From JAGPIS01 sp964635545 (GTDB taxonomy: Bacteria; Bacteroidota; Bacteroidia; Bacteroidales; Marinilabiliaceae): 64,000 bases of DNA. Numbering within the stretch: the first letter of the stretch is position 1; each line of letters opens with the position of its first letter. Where the stretch lies: positions 14,095 through 78,094 of the forward strand of contig CAZWOA010000003.1 of NCBI GenBank assembly GCA_964635545.1, written 5' to 3'. Position numbers and translations under genes: made by a program. Below the pieces are notes generated by a model. The model had not been told where the DNA came from and did no database searches. It saw only the letters and a list, made by a program, of their open reading frames with translations. Positions 53,637 through 61,902 of this stretch are shown here, piece after piece.

Positions 53637-56600
53637 TTAAAATGTCACATTAACACCAAACATAACTGTGCGAGCCAGTGGGTATAGACCAAGGTCAATA
53701 CCTGAAGCCCATGAGCTTGATCCACCGAAACCAACTTCAGGATCCATACCATCATAATTGGTAAAGGTATATAGGTTATTAACAGTAGCATATACCGAAG
53801 CACCCTTAACAAAATTAGAGTTTTTCAGGAGTTTATCAAAACGGTATCCTAAAGTCAAGTTACTGATTCTCACATAGTCAGCATCGTGCATATACATATC
53901 CGACACCATATTATAGTTAGCAGTAGATGTAGAGCTAAGGCGAGCCAACTTGTTTGAAGTACCCTCACCATGCCAACGCTTGAACACATCAGTTGTATAG
54001 TTTTCACGTTGATCGATATAAGTGCGATATGACTGCATTACCTGCATTCCGAACTTACCTGTTAGAGTTGTGCTAAAGTAAACGCCCTTATAATCTGCAT
54101 TCAACTGAATACCAAGTTCAAAGTCAGGATTTGGTTTACCAAGCATTACACGGTCTGCATCATCAATAACACCATCGCCATTTTGATCCACAAACCAAAC
54201 ATCACCTGGACGACGTGGAGTATCTGCTTCTTTAGCTATCACGATAGGATTACCGTTTTTATCAACATAGCTATCAACATCACTCTGATTTTGGAATAGT
54301 CCTTTAGTCTGATATCCGTAGAAGAATCCGATTGGTTTACCAACTTCAACTCTAGATAAATATGACGTACCTTGTGCAAGAAGGTCGGTTTGTCCCATTA
54401 TACTCTTCTCTGCATTATCAAGTCTGGTAACGGTATTTTTATTTTTAGCACCAGAAACGGTAACACCATATCCTACATCACCAATTTTATCATTCCATGA
54501 TACAGAGAACTCAAAACCTTTATTTTCTACGGCACCACCATTAATGTATGGAGCTTTCATTCCGAATGTACCAAGTACAGGAGCTTCAACTAACCAATCT
54601 TTGGTTGTTTTCTTATACCAGTCGAATGTAACGCCCATTCTTGAAGAGAGCATTCTAAGGTCAACACCTATGTTAAGCTGCTCAGAAGTTTCCCACTTTA
54701 AGTCGGGGTTTGGCACACGGTAAGGAGCTGTTCCATCAACTGCTGCCTCTTTATTGCTACCAAAGAAATATGCGTTCTCAAGAGAAGCAATAGTTGACAA
54801 ATAAAGGAATGAAGGAACGTTGTTGTTACCATTCTGACCCCAGCTGGCACGTAATTTACCATAATCTATTAGGCTTTGGCTCTGCATAAATTCCTCTTCA
54901 GAGAAGTTCCAACCGGCAGAAACCGATGGGAAGTAACCCCACTGATTACCTTCGGCAAAGTTAGAGGCACCATCGGCACGGAATGTGAAGTCAATCATAT
55001 ATCTCTCTTTAAAGTCATACGACAGACGGCTCATATATGACAATACGCCACCACCTTCAGCAGTCCAGTCTGCACCCGACACAGACAGATCATCAACACT
55101 TGATGGAGCTTTCACATTACTAAGATATGCATATTTAGGTAGCTCCATTTTTGTATTTTTATGGGAACCGCTAATAGAGTTGTTAACCACATCTTTGTTG
55201 GCCTCCATACCCACAAGTGCAGAAATCTTATGATCATCAAGACGGAAATCGTAGCTAAGAGTATTAGTAAATACATGGTTGGCCCATAGCGACTGGCTTT
55301 GGCTCACAGCATCGGTATTCGTAAATGATTTACGACCAAGGATATTTTTGTGAGTATAGCTACGGCTGTGGCTAAACCAAGCAGTAATACCGAAAGATGA
55401 ACGGTATTTTAGATTCTTGATAGGCTCAAATACTGCATAAGCACTTCCTGTTATATTATTGCTCTTACCCCAACGGAAGTTATTACGATAATACATTTGC
55501 GCTATTGGGTTAACCTGGTTATCTGATAATCCCTCAAGTTGGAAACCATATCCATTAATATGCTTATAAAGAGCTTCATCCTCATAGTGAAGAGGGATAA
55601 GTGGGTTGGTAACAACCGCATTATGAAGGTCGTTCCAGTAGATATCACCTGTAGCAATTGTTCTCGACTGGCTATTGGTGTATGTAAAGTTCTCACCAAC
55701 AGTTAAAATCGGACGATCATTTATTTTATAAACTACCATTTCTGTATTAAGACGTGCAGTAAGACGCTTATAACCGGCATCGGTTACATGGCCACCTAAT
55801 ACACCTTCTTGGTCAAGATATGAAATACCCATTGAGTATTTAATATCATTTTCCGATCCTGTAATGTTAACGGAGTGACTTTGTACTGGTGAGTTTTTCT
55901 GTGCCATCTCTTTCACCCAGTTGGTTCCTTTCCAACCTTTAGAAACTTTATCCCATACGTAGTTACCATACTCATCACCTATATTACCTGGGAATTGCGA
56001 GTTAAGGTAGCTGTTACGATTTTTAACCATATCCTCCCAGTTGTACAATGGTAGCCCGTCATTGGCTTGACGCTCATCCATAATGTACATATACTCCTGA
56101 GCATTAAGTGGTGTAAGCTGCTTATATATATTCTGCACACCATAGTAGGCATCGTAAGAAATCTGTGTTTTAGCACCTTTAACAGCTTGCTTTGTAGTTA
56201 CAAGAACAACACCATTGGCAGCACGCGAACCATAGATAGCAGCAGAGGCTGCATCCTTAAGCACGTTAATAGACTCAATATCAGAAGGGTTAAGGTAGTT
56301 GATATTACCAACATACACACCATCAACGATATAGAGTGGCTCGGCTCCACTGATGGTACCGGCACCACGAATTCTAATTTTAGTACCTGCGCCTGGTTCA
56401 CCACTATTACGAGTAATACTAATACCTGGTGCAACCCCTTGCATAGCTTCCATTGCAGTAGTTGTGCGAAGTTGCGCTACATCATCACCTTTTACGGTAA
56501 GATTGGCACCGGTTACAAGAGCTTTCTTTTGAACACCATAACCTACCACTACTACCTCGCTAAGGTCTGTAACCTCCTCAGCCAATACAACATTAATAAC

Positions 56601-56858
56601 ACCATTGATGGCAGCATGCTCCTGGGTTATCATCCCTACAGATGAAAACAGGATTACATCACCCTCAGAAGCTTTCAAAGTATAATCACCATCAAAAGAG
56701 GTGATAGTACCCTGTGTTGTACCTTTAATCACAACGTTAACTCCGGGTAATGGCAAACCATCATTGGCTCCGATTACTCTTCCTCTAACGGTAACCTCCT
56801 GCCCTAGCATTGGCAGGCAGACCATCCACAAGAGAAACAATCTCAAGATCTGTTTCAT
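53637..56858 (-). CDS. SusC/RagA family TonB-dependent transporter
   Basis: 1073 aa. A signal peptide ends near LPMLGQ (residue about 20). A CarboxypepD_reg-like domain follows (VRGRVIGANDGLPLPGVNVVIKGTTQGTITSFDGDY), then the TonB box region SEVVVVGYGVQKK, the plug domain with LRTTTAMEAMQGVAPGISI and SINVLKDAASAAIYGSRAANGVVLVTTK, and a C-terminal beta-barrel. No STN (secretin/anti-sigma) domain is present, so no ECF-sigma signalling through this protein is expected. The substrate is unknown. Confidence 0.96.
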   Translation of the reverse strand: MKQILRLFLLWMVCLPMLGQEVTVRGRVIGANDGLPLPGVNVVIKGTTQGTITSFDGDYTLKASEGDVILFSSVGMITQEHAAINGVINVVLAEEVTDLSEVVVVGYGVQKKALVTGANLTVKGDDVAQLRTTTAMEAMQGVAPGISITRNSGEPGAGTKIRIRGAGTISGAEPLYIVDGVYVGNINYLNPSDIESINVLKDAASAAIYGSRAANGVVLVTTKQAVKGAKTQISYDAYYGVQNIYKQLTPLNAQEYMYIMDERQANDGLPLYNWEDMVKNRNSYLNSQFPGNIGDEYGNYVWDKVSKGWKGTNWVKEMAQKNSPVQSHSVNITGSENDIKYSMGISYLDQEGVLGGHVTDAGYKRLTARLNTEMVVYKINDRPILTVGENFTYTNSQSRTIATGDIYWNDLHNAVVTNPLIPLHYEDEALYKHINGYGFQLEGLSDNQVNPIAQMYYRNNFRWGKSNNITGSAYAVFEPIKNLKYRSSFGITAWFSHSRSYTHKNILGRKSFTNTDAVSQSQSLWANHVFTNTLSYDFRLDDHKISALVGMEANKDVVNNSISGSHKNTKMELPKYAYLSNVKAPSSVDDLSVSGADWTAEGGGVLSYMSRLSYDFKERYMIDFTFRADGASNFAEGNQWGYFPSVSAGWNFSEEEFMQSQSLIDYGKLRASWGQNGNNNVPSFLYLSTIASLENAYFFGSNKEAAVDGTAPYRVPNPDLKWETSEQLNIGVDLRMLSSRMGVTFDWYKKTTKDWLVEAPVLGTFGMKAPYINGGAVENKGFEFSVSWNDKIGDVGYGVTVSGAKNKNTVTRLDNAEKSIMGQTDLLAQGTSYLSRVEVGKPIGFFYGYQTKGLFQNQSDVDSYVDKNGNPIVIAKEADTPRRPGDVWFVDQNGDGVIDDADRVMLGKPNPDFELGIQLNADYKGVYFSTTLTGKFGMQVMQSYRTYIDQRENYTTDVFKRWHGEGTSNKLARLSSTSTANYNMVSDMYMHDADYVRISNLTLGYRFDKLLKNSNFVKGASVYATVNNLYTFTNYDGMDPEVGFGGSSSWASGIDLGLYPLARTVMFGVNVTF

Positions 56859-56910
56859 AATTTCAAATTGAGTTAATATTAAAACTGTTCAGATTGTAAA
56901 GACAGCTAAC

Positions 56911-56974
56911 GTGGTTAAAGGGTGGTAGTAAAAATGGGTTAGGTTAGATTTTTTAATTACCAAACTTTAACCAC
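56911..56974. promoter_or_regulatory. Inverted repeat in the susC 5' region
   Basis: GTGGTTAAAG at 56911-56920 and CTTTAACCAC at 56965-56974 are perfect 10-bp inverted repeats 44 bp apart, 53 bp before the susC ATG. They could fold in the leader mRNA or mark two operator half-sites. Confidence 0.4.
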
Positions 56975-57024
56975 ACTGTTAACTAATCTTAAACAACGTC
57001 AAAGGTGAGTTAATTTTTTGAACC

Positions 57025-57040
57025 ATGCAAGCGGTTGCAT
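57025..57040. promoter_or_regulatory. LacI-family operator-like site upstream of susC
   Basis: ATGCAAGCGGTTGCAT is a palindrome ATGCAA-GCGG-TTGCAT with the AAnCGnTT centre shared by LacI/CcpA-type operators. It lies 167 bp before the susC ATG and upstream of a TTTG candidate -33 element. No LacI-type gene is present in this window. Confidence 0.5.
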
Positions 57041-57240
57041 CAAATAATTTAAAATTGCAGTAAATTTAAAATTACAAATATCAGCTAAATGCAACAAAAT
57101 CAACGGATAGCCAACTTTTAAGTGTTAAATAAATTAACATTTAATTTTTTCAAAAATAAAAGAAGAGTTAAAAAGATTATTTGCGAGAGGTAGTTGTTTG
57201 GTGTTTTGAGGAGCGAGATTCGTTGATTAGGAGTTGAGAG

Positions 57241-57336
57241 TTGAATAGCTTAATGGTTAAATGGTTTAAGGGTTTAATAGTTGAATAGTAAAAGGGTTAA
57301 AGGGTTAAATAGTTAAATGGTTTAAGGGTTTAAGAG
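57241..57336 (+). repeat. Octamer tandem array (12 units)
   Basis: Twelve 8-bp units from TTGAATAG to TTTAAGAG with no shift in period. Consensus TTKAATRG/TTTAAGGG. It is followed directly by TTTATGCCGCTGGGGCGGCGG. Confidence 0.85.
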
Positions 57337-57417
57337 TTTATGCCGCTGGGGCGGCGGAAGCAATAATAATTTAACCATTAAGGAAGTTAGATATTTGTAA
57401 TCAGATGTATAGCAATA

Positions 57418-57521
57418 AATTTTCCCCGCAGGGGATTTATTATAAATAACCGTATGCAAGCGTAGCGCAGCTTACGGATTTGATGGTGTTTTAGGCTAAA
57501 CCCCGCATGGGGTGGGTTTAT
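57418..57521 (+). repeat. Dispersed repeat bracketing the SusCD locus, right copy
   Basis: Aligns in reverse complement with 50746-50847; begins with TTTTCCCCGCAGGGGAT and ends with CCCCGCATGGGG. The core AACCGTATGCAAGCGTAGCG is shared exactly. Confidence 0.75.
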
Positions 57522-57591
57522 GAGGGTGCGGATAATAGGCATTGCAAATGTTTCCCCAACAGCCCACTTGTTAAAAACGAAGGGCAGAGGG

Positions 57592-57632
57592 TTTAAGAGT
57601 TAAAAAGTTTAAGAGTTTAAATAGTTCAATAG
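57592..57632 (+). repeat. Octamer tandem array (5 units, one 9-bp unit)
   Basis: Five units from TTTAAGAG to TTCAATAG; the fourth, TTTAAATAG, is 9 bp and breaks the exact period once. It is followed by TTTATGCCGCTGGGGCGGCGG, as at 57337. Confidence 0.7.
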
Positions 57633-57704
57633 TTTATGCCGCTGGGGCGGCGGAAGCAGTCATGTTTTAAAGCCACGGGCGCAGCGACATATTGGTAGCA
57701 TAAA

Positions 57705-57731
57705 AAAGCTGCTCAAAATTTAAGCAGCTTT
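57705..57731 (-). terminator. Hairpin terminator after the Asp-rich gene
   Basis: AAAGCTGCT (57705-57713) pairs with AGCAGCTTT (57723-57731); on the minus strand TTTTTTA follows. It lies 11 bp after the stop. Confidence 0.8.
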
Positions 57732-57741
57732 CATTTAATTT

Positions 57742-58080
57742 TCAATATAAATCATCATCATCGAAGTCTTCATCATCAAAGTCTTCGTCAAAGTCCTCAT
57801 CGAAGTTATCATCATCGAAGTCTTCGTCGTCAAAGTCCTCATCATCAAATTGATCTTCATCAAAATCATCATCGTCCTCCACATCATCATAGTAGAACTT
57901 TCGATCGTCTTCATCAATTAGATCTCTTCTGTAATCGTAATCATCGTCTCCATCATCCTCGTCGTATATTGAGGGCTTACGGTTCCTTTTAAACTTTCCA
58001 GCATTTACTGCAGGACGCTTTAATGAATCATCAGACGAAAATTGATCATCACTATTTCGTCTGGGCGAATTTGACTTCAT
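57742..58080 (-). CDS. Small Asp-rich acidic protein of unknown function
   Basis: 112 aa. A basic, Ser/Arg-rich first third (SPRRNSDDQFSSDDSLKR to RNRKPS) is followed by about 70 residues that are mostly Asp, Glu, Phe and Tyr in a repeated FDDED pattern (period about 5 residues). No signal peptide or membrane segment. A strong AAGGAGG Shine-Dalgarno sequence lies 9 bases before the ATG, unusual here. Its ORF is supported by that site and by a terminator 11 bp downstream. It may bind cations or basic proteins, but I claim no function. Confidence 0.7.
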   Translation of the reverse strand: MKSNSPRRNSDDQFSSDDSLKRPAVNAGKFKRNRKPSIYDEDDGDDDYDYRRDLIDEDDRKFYYDDVEDDDDFDEDQFDDEDFDDEDFDDDNFDEDFDEDFDDEDFDDDDLY

Positions 58081-58260
58081 TTTTATTTCCTCCTTAAAAA
58101 TATTAAATGTGAGTCGTTTAATTTGTTAAATTATTTATGCTTATTGCGATTGCAAAATAACAACAACTACAATTAAAAAAAACAGAAATTCAATATTTTT
58201 TATTAAATTGTATCTTTATAATGAATAATCATTTCAATTTTCACTTTTAACCAATTAATA

Positions 58261-60276
58261 ATGAGAATATTATATTTATCACTAATAATGATTGCATCGC
58301 TGTTTTTTTCATGTAGCAGCGATCAACACGAGAGACTTACATCGCCCGACGGATTGATTTCTATTACAATAAATTGTAAAAACCACACCCCTTATTACAA
58401 CATTACATACAGGGGCGACACAGTGATAAAACCATCTCACATGGGCTTCAACATTAAGGACATGGAGCCACTGCAAGGTAATTTCGCAATAATAAAGAGT
58501 GAACGCAACCACACAAAAACTCAGTGGAAACAGCCTTGGGGTGAAAATAAAATTGTGACCGACCACCACAACTCAATAAAGATATATTTAAAAGAGAGAG
58601 GCGAAAATGCCCGATATATTAATATTGAGATGCGGGCCTTTAATGATGGCGTAGCATTCCGGTATGAGTTTCCTCACCAGAAAAACCTCACCAATTTCAC
58701 TATTTCTGATGAGTTAACCACCTTTACCGTTAGTGGTAATCCCACAACATGGTGGGCACCTGCCGATTACGATAGTTACGAGAAACTATACAATAAAACC
58801 CCGCTTGAAGAAGCAAAATGGGTAGCCACACCTGTTACCATGAAACTTAACGATAATTGCTATATAAGTATTCATGAGGCCGACCTGATAGACTTTGCCG
58901 ATATGACACTAAAACAGGATGAAACCGGCGCTTTAAAAGCCGACTTAACCCCCTGGGGCAATGGTGATAAAGTGCGTACAGAGGCACCAAGGCATACTCC
59001 ATGGCGCACCATTCAGATATCACCTACAGCAGCAAAATTGGTAGAGAGTACCATGATACTTAATCTTAATGAACCTTCAAAAATAGAAGACACAGAGTGG
59101 ATTAAGCCTATGAAGTATATAGGAGTATGGTGGGGAATGCACTTAGGAACTGAGACTTGGCATGCCGGCCCAAGACATGGTGCTAATACTGAAAATGCGC
59201 TAAAACACATTGACTTTGCTGCTGAGAACAACATTCAAGGTGTGGTATTTGAAGGTTGGAATGCAGGCTGGGAAAACTGGGGTGGCAAAGATGCCTTCGA
59301 CCATATAACACCGGCGAAGGATTTTGACCTACTGAAAGTTGCCCAATATGCCAAAGATAAGGGTGTGATGATTATTGGACACCATGAAACCGGTGGCGAC
59401 ATACCCGCCTACGAAGAGTATATGAAAGACGCATTTACACTTTGTCGCGACCTAGGCATAAATGCAGTAAAAACAGGTTATGCAGGTGGAATTTACCCGC
59501 GAGGAGAGTATCATCATGGGCAGTTTATGGTGAACCACTATCGAAAAGTAGTAGAGACAGCTGCAAAATACCATATAATGCTTGATGTGCACGAACCCAT
59601 AAAACCTACGGGCGAAAGACGCACATGGCCTAACATGATGACTCGCGAAGGCGTGCGAGGCATGGAGTGGAACGCATGGAGCGAAGGTAACCCACCATCG
59701 CACACCGTAATACTACCATTCACACGAGGATTGGCCGGACCTACAGACTATACACCAGGAACCTTTGATGTACTATTTACTAATGCTGGTGAAAGGGAAA
59801 AATGGAACTCCGACGATATCAGCAAAACAAGGGTACATACAACCATAAGCAAGCAGCTGGCCAACTTTGTTATACTCTATAGCCCATTGCAAATGGCAAG
59901 CGATTTAATTAAAAACTATGAGAATCATCCGGCATTCAAATTTATAGCCGATTATAATGCCGACATTGACGAGTCGAAGGTGCTAAATGGTGAAATTGGC
60001 GAATATATAACCATTGCACGGCGGGCAGGCGAAGAGTGGTTTTTAGGAAGTGCAACCAACGAAGAGGCACGCACCATAACTATCACTACAGATTTTCTTG
60101 ATGCCAACAAACCATACAGTGCAATAATATATCGCGATGCCGATGATGCCAACTGGCAAAACAACCCAACTGCTTATGTGATTGAGAATATTGCTATTAC
60201 TAAAGATAGTACCTTGGAACTAAAACTTGCACCCGGAGGTGGACAAGCAATCCACTTCAAGCCAATAAAACAGTAA
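58261..60276 (+). CDS. GH97 family alpha-glycosidase, lipoprotein
   Basis: 671 aa. A lipoprotein signal ends at LFFSCSSD (Cys about 19). Three-domain GH97 layout: N-terminal beta-sandwich (LTSPDGLISITINCKN to VKFRYEFP-type), a TIM barrel with TWHAGPRHGANTENALKHIDFAAENNIQGVVFEGWNAGW, GINAVKTGYAGGIYPRGEYHHG, LDVHEPIKPTGERRTWPNMMTREGVRGMEW, and a C-terminal beta domain. The Glu residues in DVHEP and RGMEW fit the inverting (SusB-type) group, with calcium; this is by pattern, not alignment. It likely releases glucose or galactose from alpha-linked glycans in the periplasm or at the surface. It diverges from the Asp-rich gene and may belong functionally with the nearby SusCD locus. Confidence 0.92.
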   Translation: MRILYLSLIMIASLFFSCSSDQHERLTSPDGLISITINCKNHTPYYNITYRGDTVIKPSHMGFNIKDMEPLQGNFAIIKSERNHTKTQWKQPWGENKIVTDHHNSIKIYLKERGENARYINIEMRAFNDGVAFRYEFPHQKNLTNFTISDELTTFTVSGNPTTWWAPADYDSYEKLYNKTPLEEAKWVATPVTMKLNDNCYISIHEADLIDFADMTLKQDETGALKADLTPWGNGDKVRTEAPRHTPWRTIQISPTAAKLVESTMILNLNEPSKIEDTEWIKPMKYIGVWWGMHLGTETWHAGPRHGANTENALKHIDFAAENNIQGVVFEGWNAGWENWGGKDAFDHITPAKDFDLLKVAQYAKDKGVMIIGHHETGGDIPAYEEYMKDAFTLCRDLGINAVKTGYAGGIYPRGEYHHGQFMVNHYRKVVETAAKYHIMLDVHEPIKPTGERRTWPNMMTREGVRGMEWNAWSEGNPPSHTVILPFTRGLAGPTDYTPGTFDVLFTNAGEREKWNSDDISKTRVHTTISKQLANFVILYSPLQMASDLIKNYENHPAFKFIADYNADIDESKVLNGEIGEYITIARRAGEEWFLGSATNEEARTITITTDFLDANKPYSAIIYRDADDANWQNNPTAYVIENIAITKDSTLELKLAPGGGQAIHFKPIKQ

Positions 60277-60390
60277 TATTCAACATCTTACATTACTAAA
60301 AGGAAGATTTTTGCTAATTACTACCGATGACAGTTTATTCTGCATAAATTTGTGTAATAATTCTGTCATCAGTAGTAAAAATTATAATTA

Positions 60391-61077
60391 ATGCCTGATA
60401 AAATACGCACACTACAACAGTTACCCGACAACACTTTTATTGATGAAGAGGGCAAAGCTCATACTCCACCCCTCAATTGGATATTTCTACCGGCAGGTGA
60501 TGCCGGAGTTACACGAAAAGTAACAGCATCAGGTGTATATTGGAGAATTCAAAAAAAGAAAGGCCGAAAAGTGTTTTCATTGGGCGTGTGGGCTCCATCA
60601 GAAAAAATTGAAAATGCTATTAGGCTTACAGAGCAGCAACGCAATGACACCGGATATCAGAAAAAACTGGATCAATTGCGCCAACAGAGGGCAAAAAAGC
60701 AGAAAATATATGAAGATGATTTTCTTGAGGCAGTAAAGAAATATCTCAATTTTCACAATAGATACTCTGATATTGAGCACAAAATAGCAGTTATGGTAAC
60801 CGTGCACGCTACGCCGGTAGGTAGTGGCACAGTGGCACGCACAGCAACAATTCCCTTAGAACAGAGGGCAGCAAAAGCAGTTATAGCATGGCTACGACAC
60901 AATACAACAGCCTACGACGATATGAAAATAGCCCGAAAGAAAGGTGCAAGGCGCGAGGTTAGACGAGAATTGGCAGCCATATCAACAACTATACTCAATA
61001 AATACAGAGCCGGCGAAGAAATTGATGATAATTGCCCTATATACAAATCTACTTTAGCTATAGATAGCAATTATTAA
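60391..61077 (+). CDS. DUF2293 domain protein
   Basis: 228 aa, no signal peptide. The C-terminal part (residues about 130-205) has the DUF2293 pattern: VHATPVGSGTVARTATIPLEQRAAKAVIAWLRHNTTAYDDMKIARKKGARREVRREL. The middle is a charged helix. Function is unknown; family members are scattered and not linked to a pathway. It follows the GH97 gene by 115 bp with its own start. Confidence 0.82.
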   Translation: MPDKIRTLQQLPDNTFIDEEGKAHTPPLNWIFLPAGDAGVTRKVTASGVYWRIQKKKGRKVFSLGVWAPSEKIENAIRLTEQQRNDTGYQKKLDQLRQQRAKKQKIYEDDFLEAVKKYLNFHNRYSDIEHKIAVMVTVHATPVGSGTVARTATIPLEQRAAKAVIAWLRHNTTAYDDMKIARKKGARREVRRELAAISTTILNKYRAGEEIDDNCPIYKSTLAIDSNY

Positions 61078-61902
61078 ATTATAAACATTAATTAATAAAT
61101 TAAGTATCGCATGCCCCTTTTAGCCAGCCTGACTAAGGGATTTTGAAATTCACACATCTTGTAAGTATCTCATTTTAAGTTAATAACTCTTACATTAACA
61201 ATACGGTATCTTTTTTAATTTTTCAGGATTAGTTTCTTGGCAAGCCAAGCGAACAAGTTCGAGCGAGCTTCGTTGAACGTTGTTTCATCGCTTCGTTACC
61301 AATTACAATGTAAATATGTTATTGGTAGTAAATAGTTTTACTCGAAAAAGAAGATTTAGCTACGCTGAACTTCGTTTCTCCATGCAGTCGGAATGACTTT
61401 GTCAACTTTTATTTGGTAGATAGGGGATTGTTTGGTGGCTCTGCCGCCAAACAATCCCCTATCCCCATTCCATAACAAATCTGTAGTCATTTCGAACGTA
61501 GTGAGAGATCTCATCAACCATTAAACATCCTTTTCACTTGTAGTAAAAAAGCCAAGTTATTCTTAAAGTATTGAAGCACTTTTATTTATAGCATATTTAG
61601 TTTTTTTGTCTGGCAACTTAAATATGTTGACAATTAGAGATATTATTCAATAAACACACTGCTATTTTAGTGTAAATCAACTAATTAGCTCACTCATGAA
61701 AATTAAGTTAGTAACAATTCACTAATAGTAATCAGGTAGCGTAAGATAGCTAATTGAAAAAATAAATAATTTAAAATTCTATTCGCTGGCAAGGATTTTG
61801 ATAACCATAATCTTGTTTTCTCCACTATCTCATTATATATGTTAAAATCACCCCCTTAAAAAGTATGACAACTAAACTTATTGTTACTTAACATATATAA
61901 TA
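61078..61902. other. Long spacer with a dispersed repeat, before the chemotaxis gene
   Basis: 825 bp without a gene that I can support. Bases 61107-61513 are a copy of a long dispersed repeat (see separate entry). In the remaining 389 bp (61514-61902) I see only AT-rich sequence and no clear promoter. Confidence 0.6.
61107..61513 (+). repeat. Long dispersed repeat, copy before the chemotaxis gene
   Basis: Similar throughout to 63678-64000. It starts with CGCATG and a TTTTAGC...GCCTG motif, continues with AATTTTTCAGGAT and GAACGTTGTTT, and contains the hairpin element at 61350-61513. Its central hairpin arms (61419-61439 and 61443-61463) pair over 21 bp with one G-T. Confidence 0.8.

Larger units (their letters stand above)
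56859..57741. other. Long repeat-rich spacer upstream of the susC operon
   Basis: 883 bp without a supportable gene. It contains a 10-bp inverted repeat in the susC leader (56911-56974), a LacI-type operator-like site (57025-57040), two octamer arrays (57241-57336, 57592-57632), two copies of TTTATGCCGCTGGGGCGGCGG (57337-57357, 57633-57653), and the right copy of the SusCD-bracketing repeat (57418-57521). Confidence 0.7.

Noticed and set aside
57241..57336. CRISPR-like array
   Set aside because: The period is 8 bp with no spacers between repeats, and no cas genes are present.
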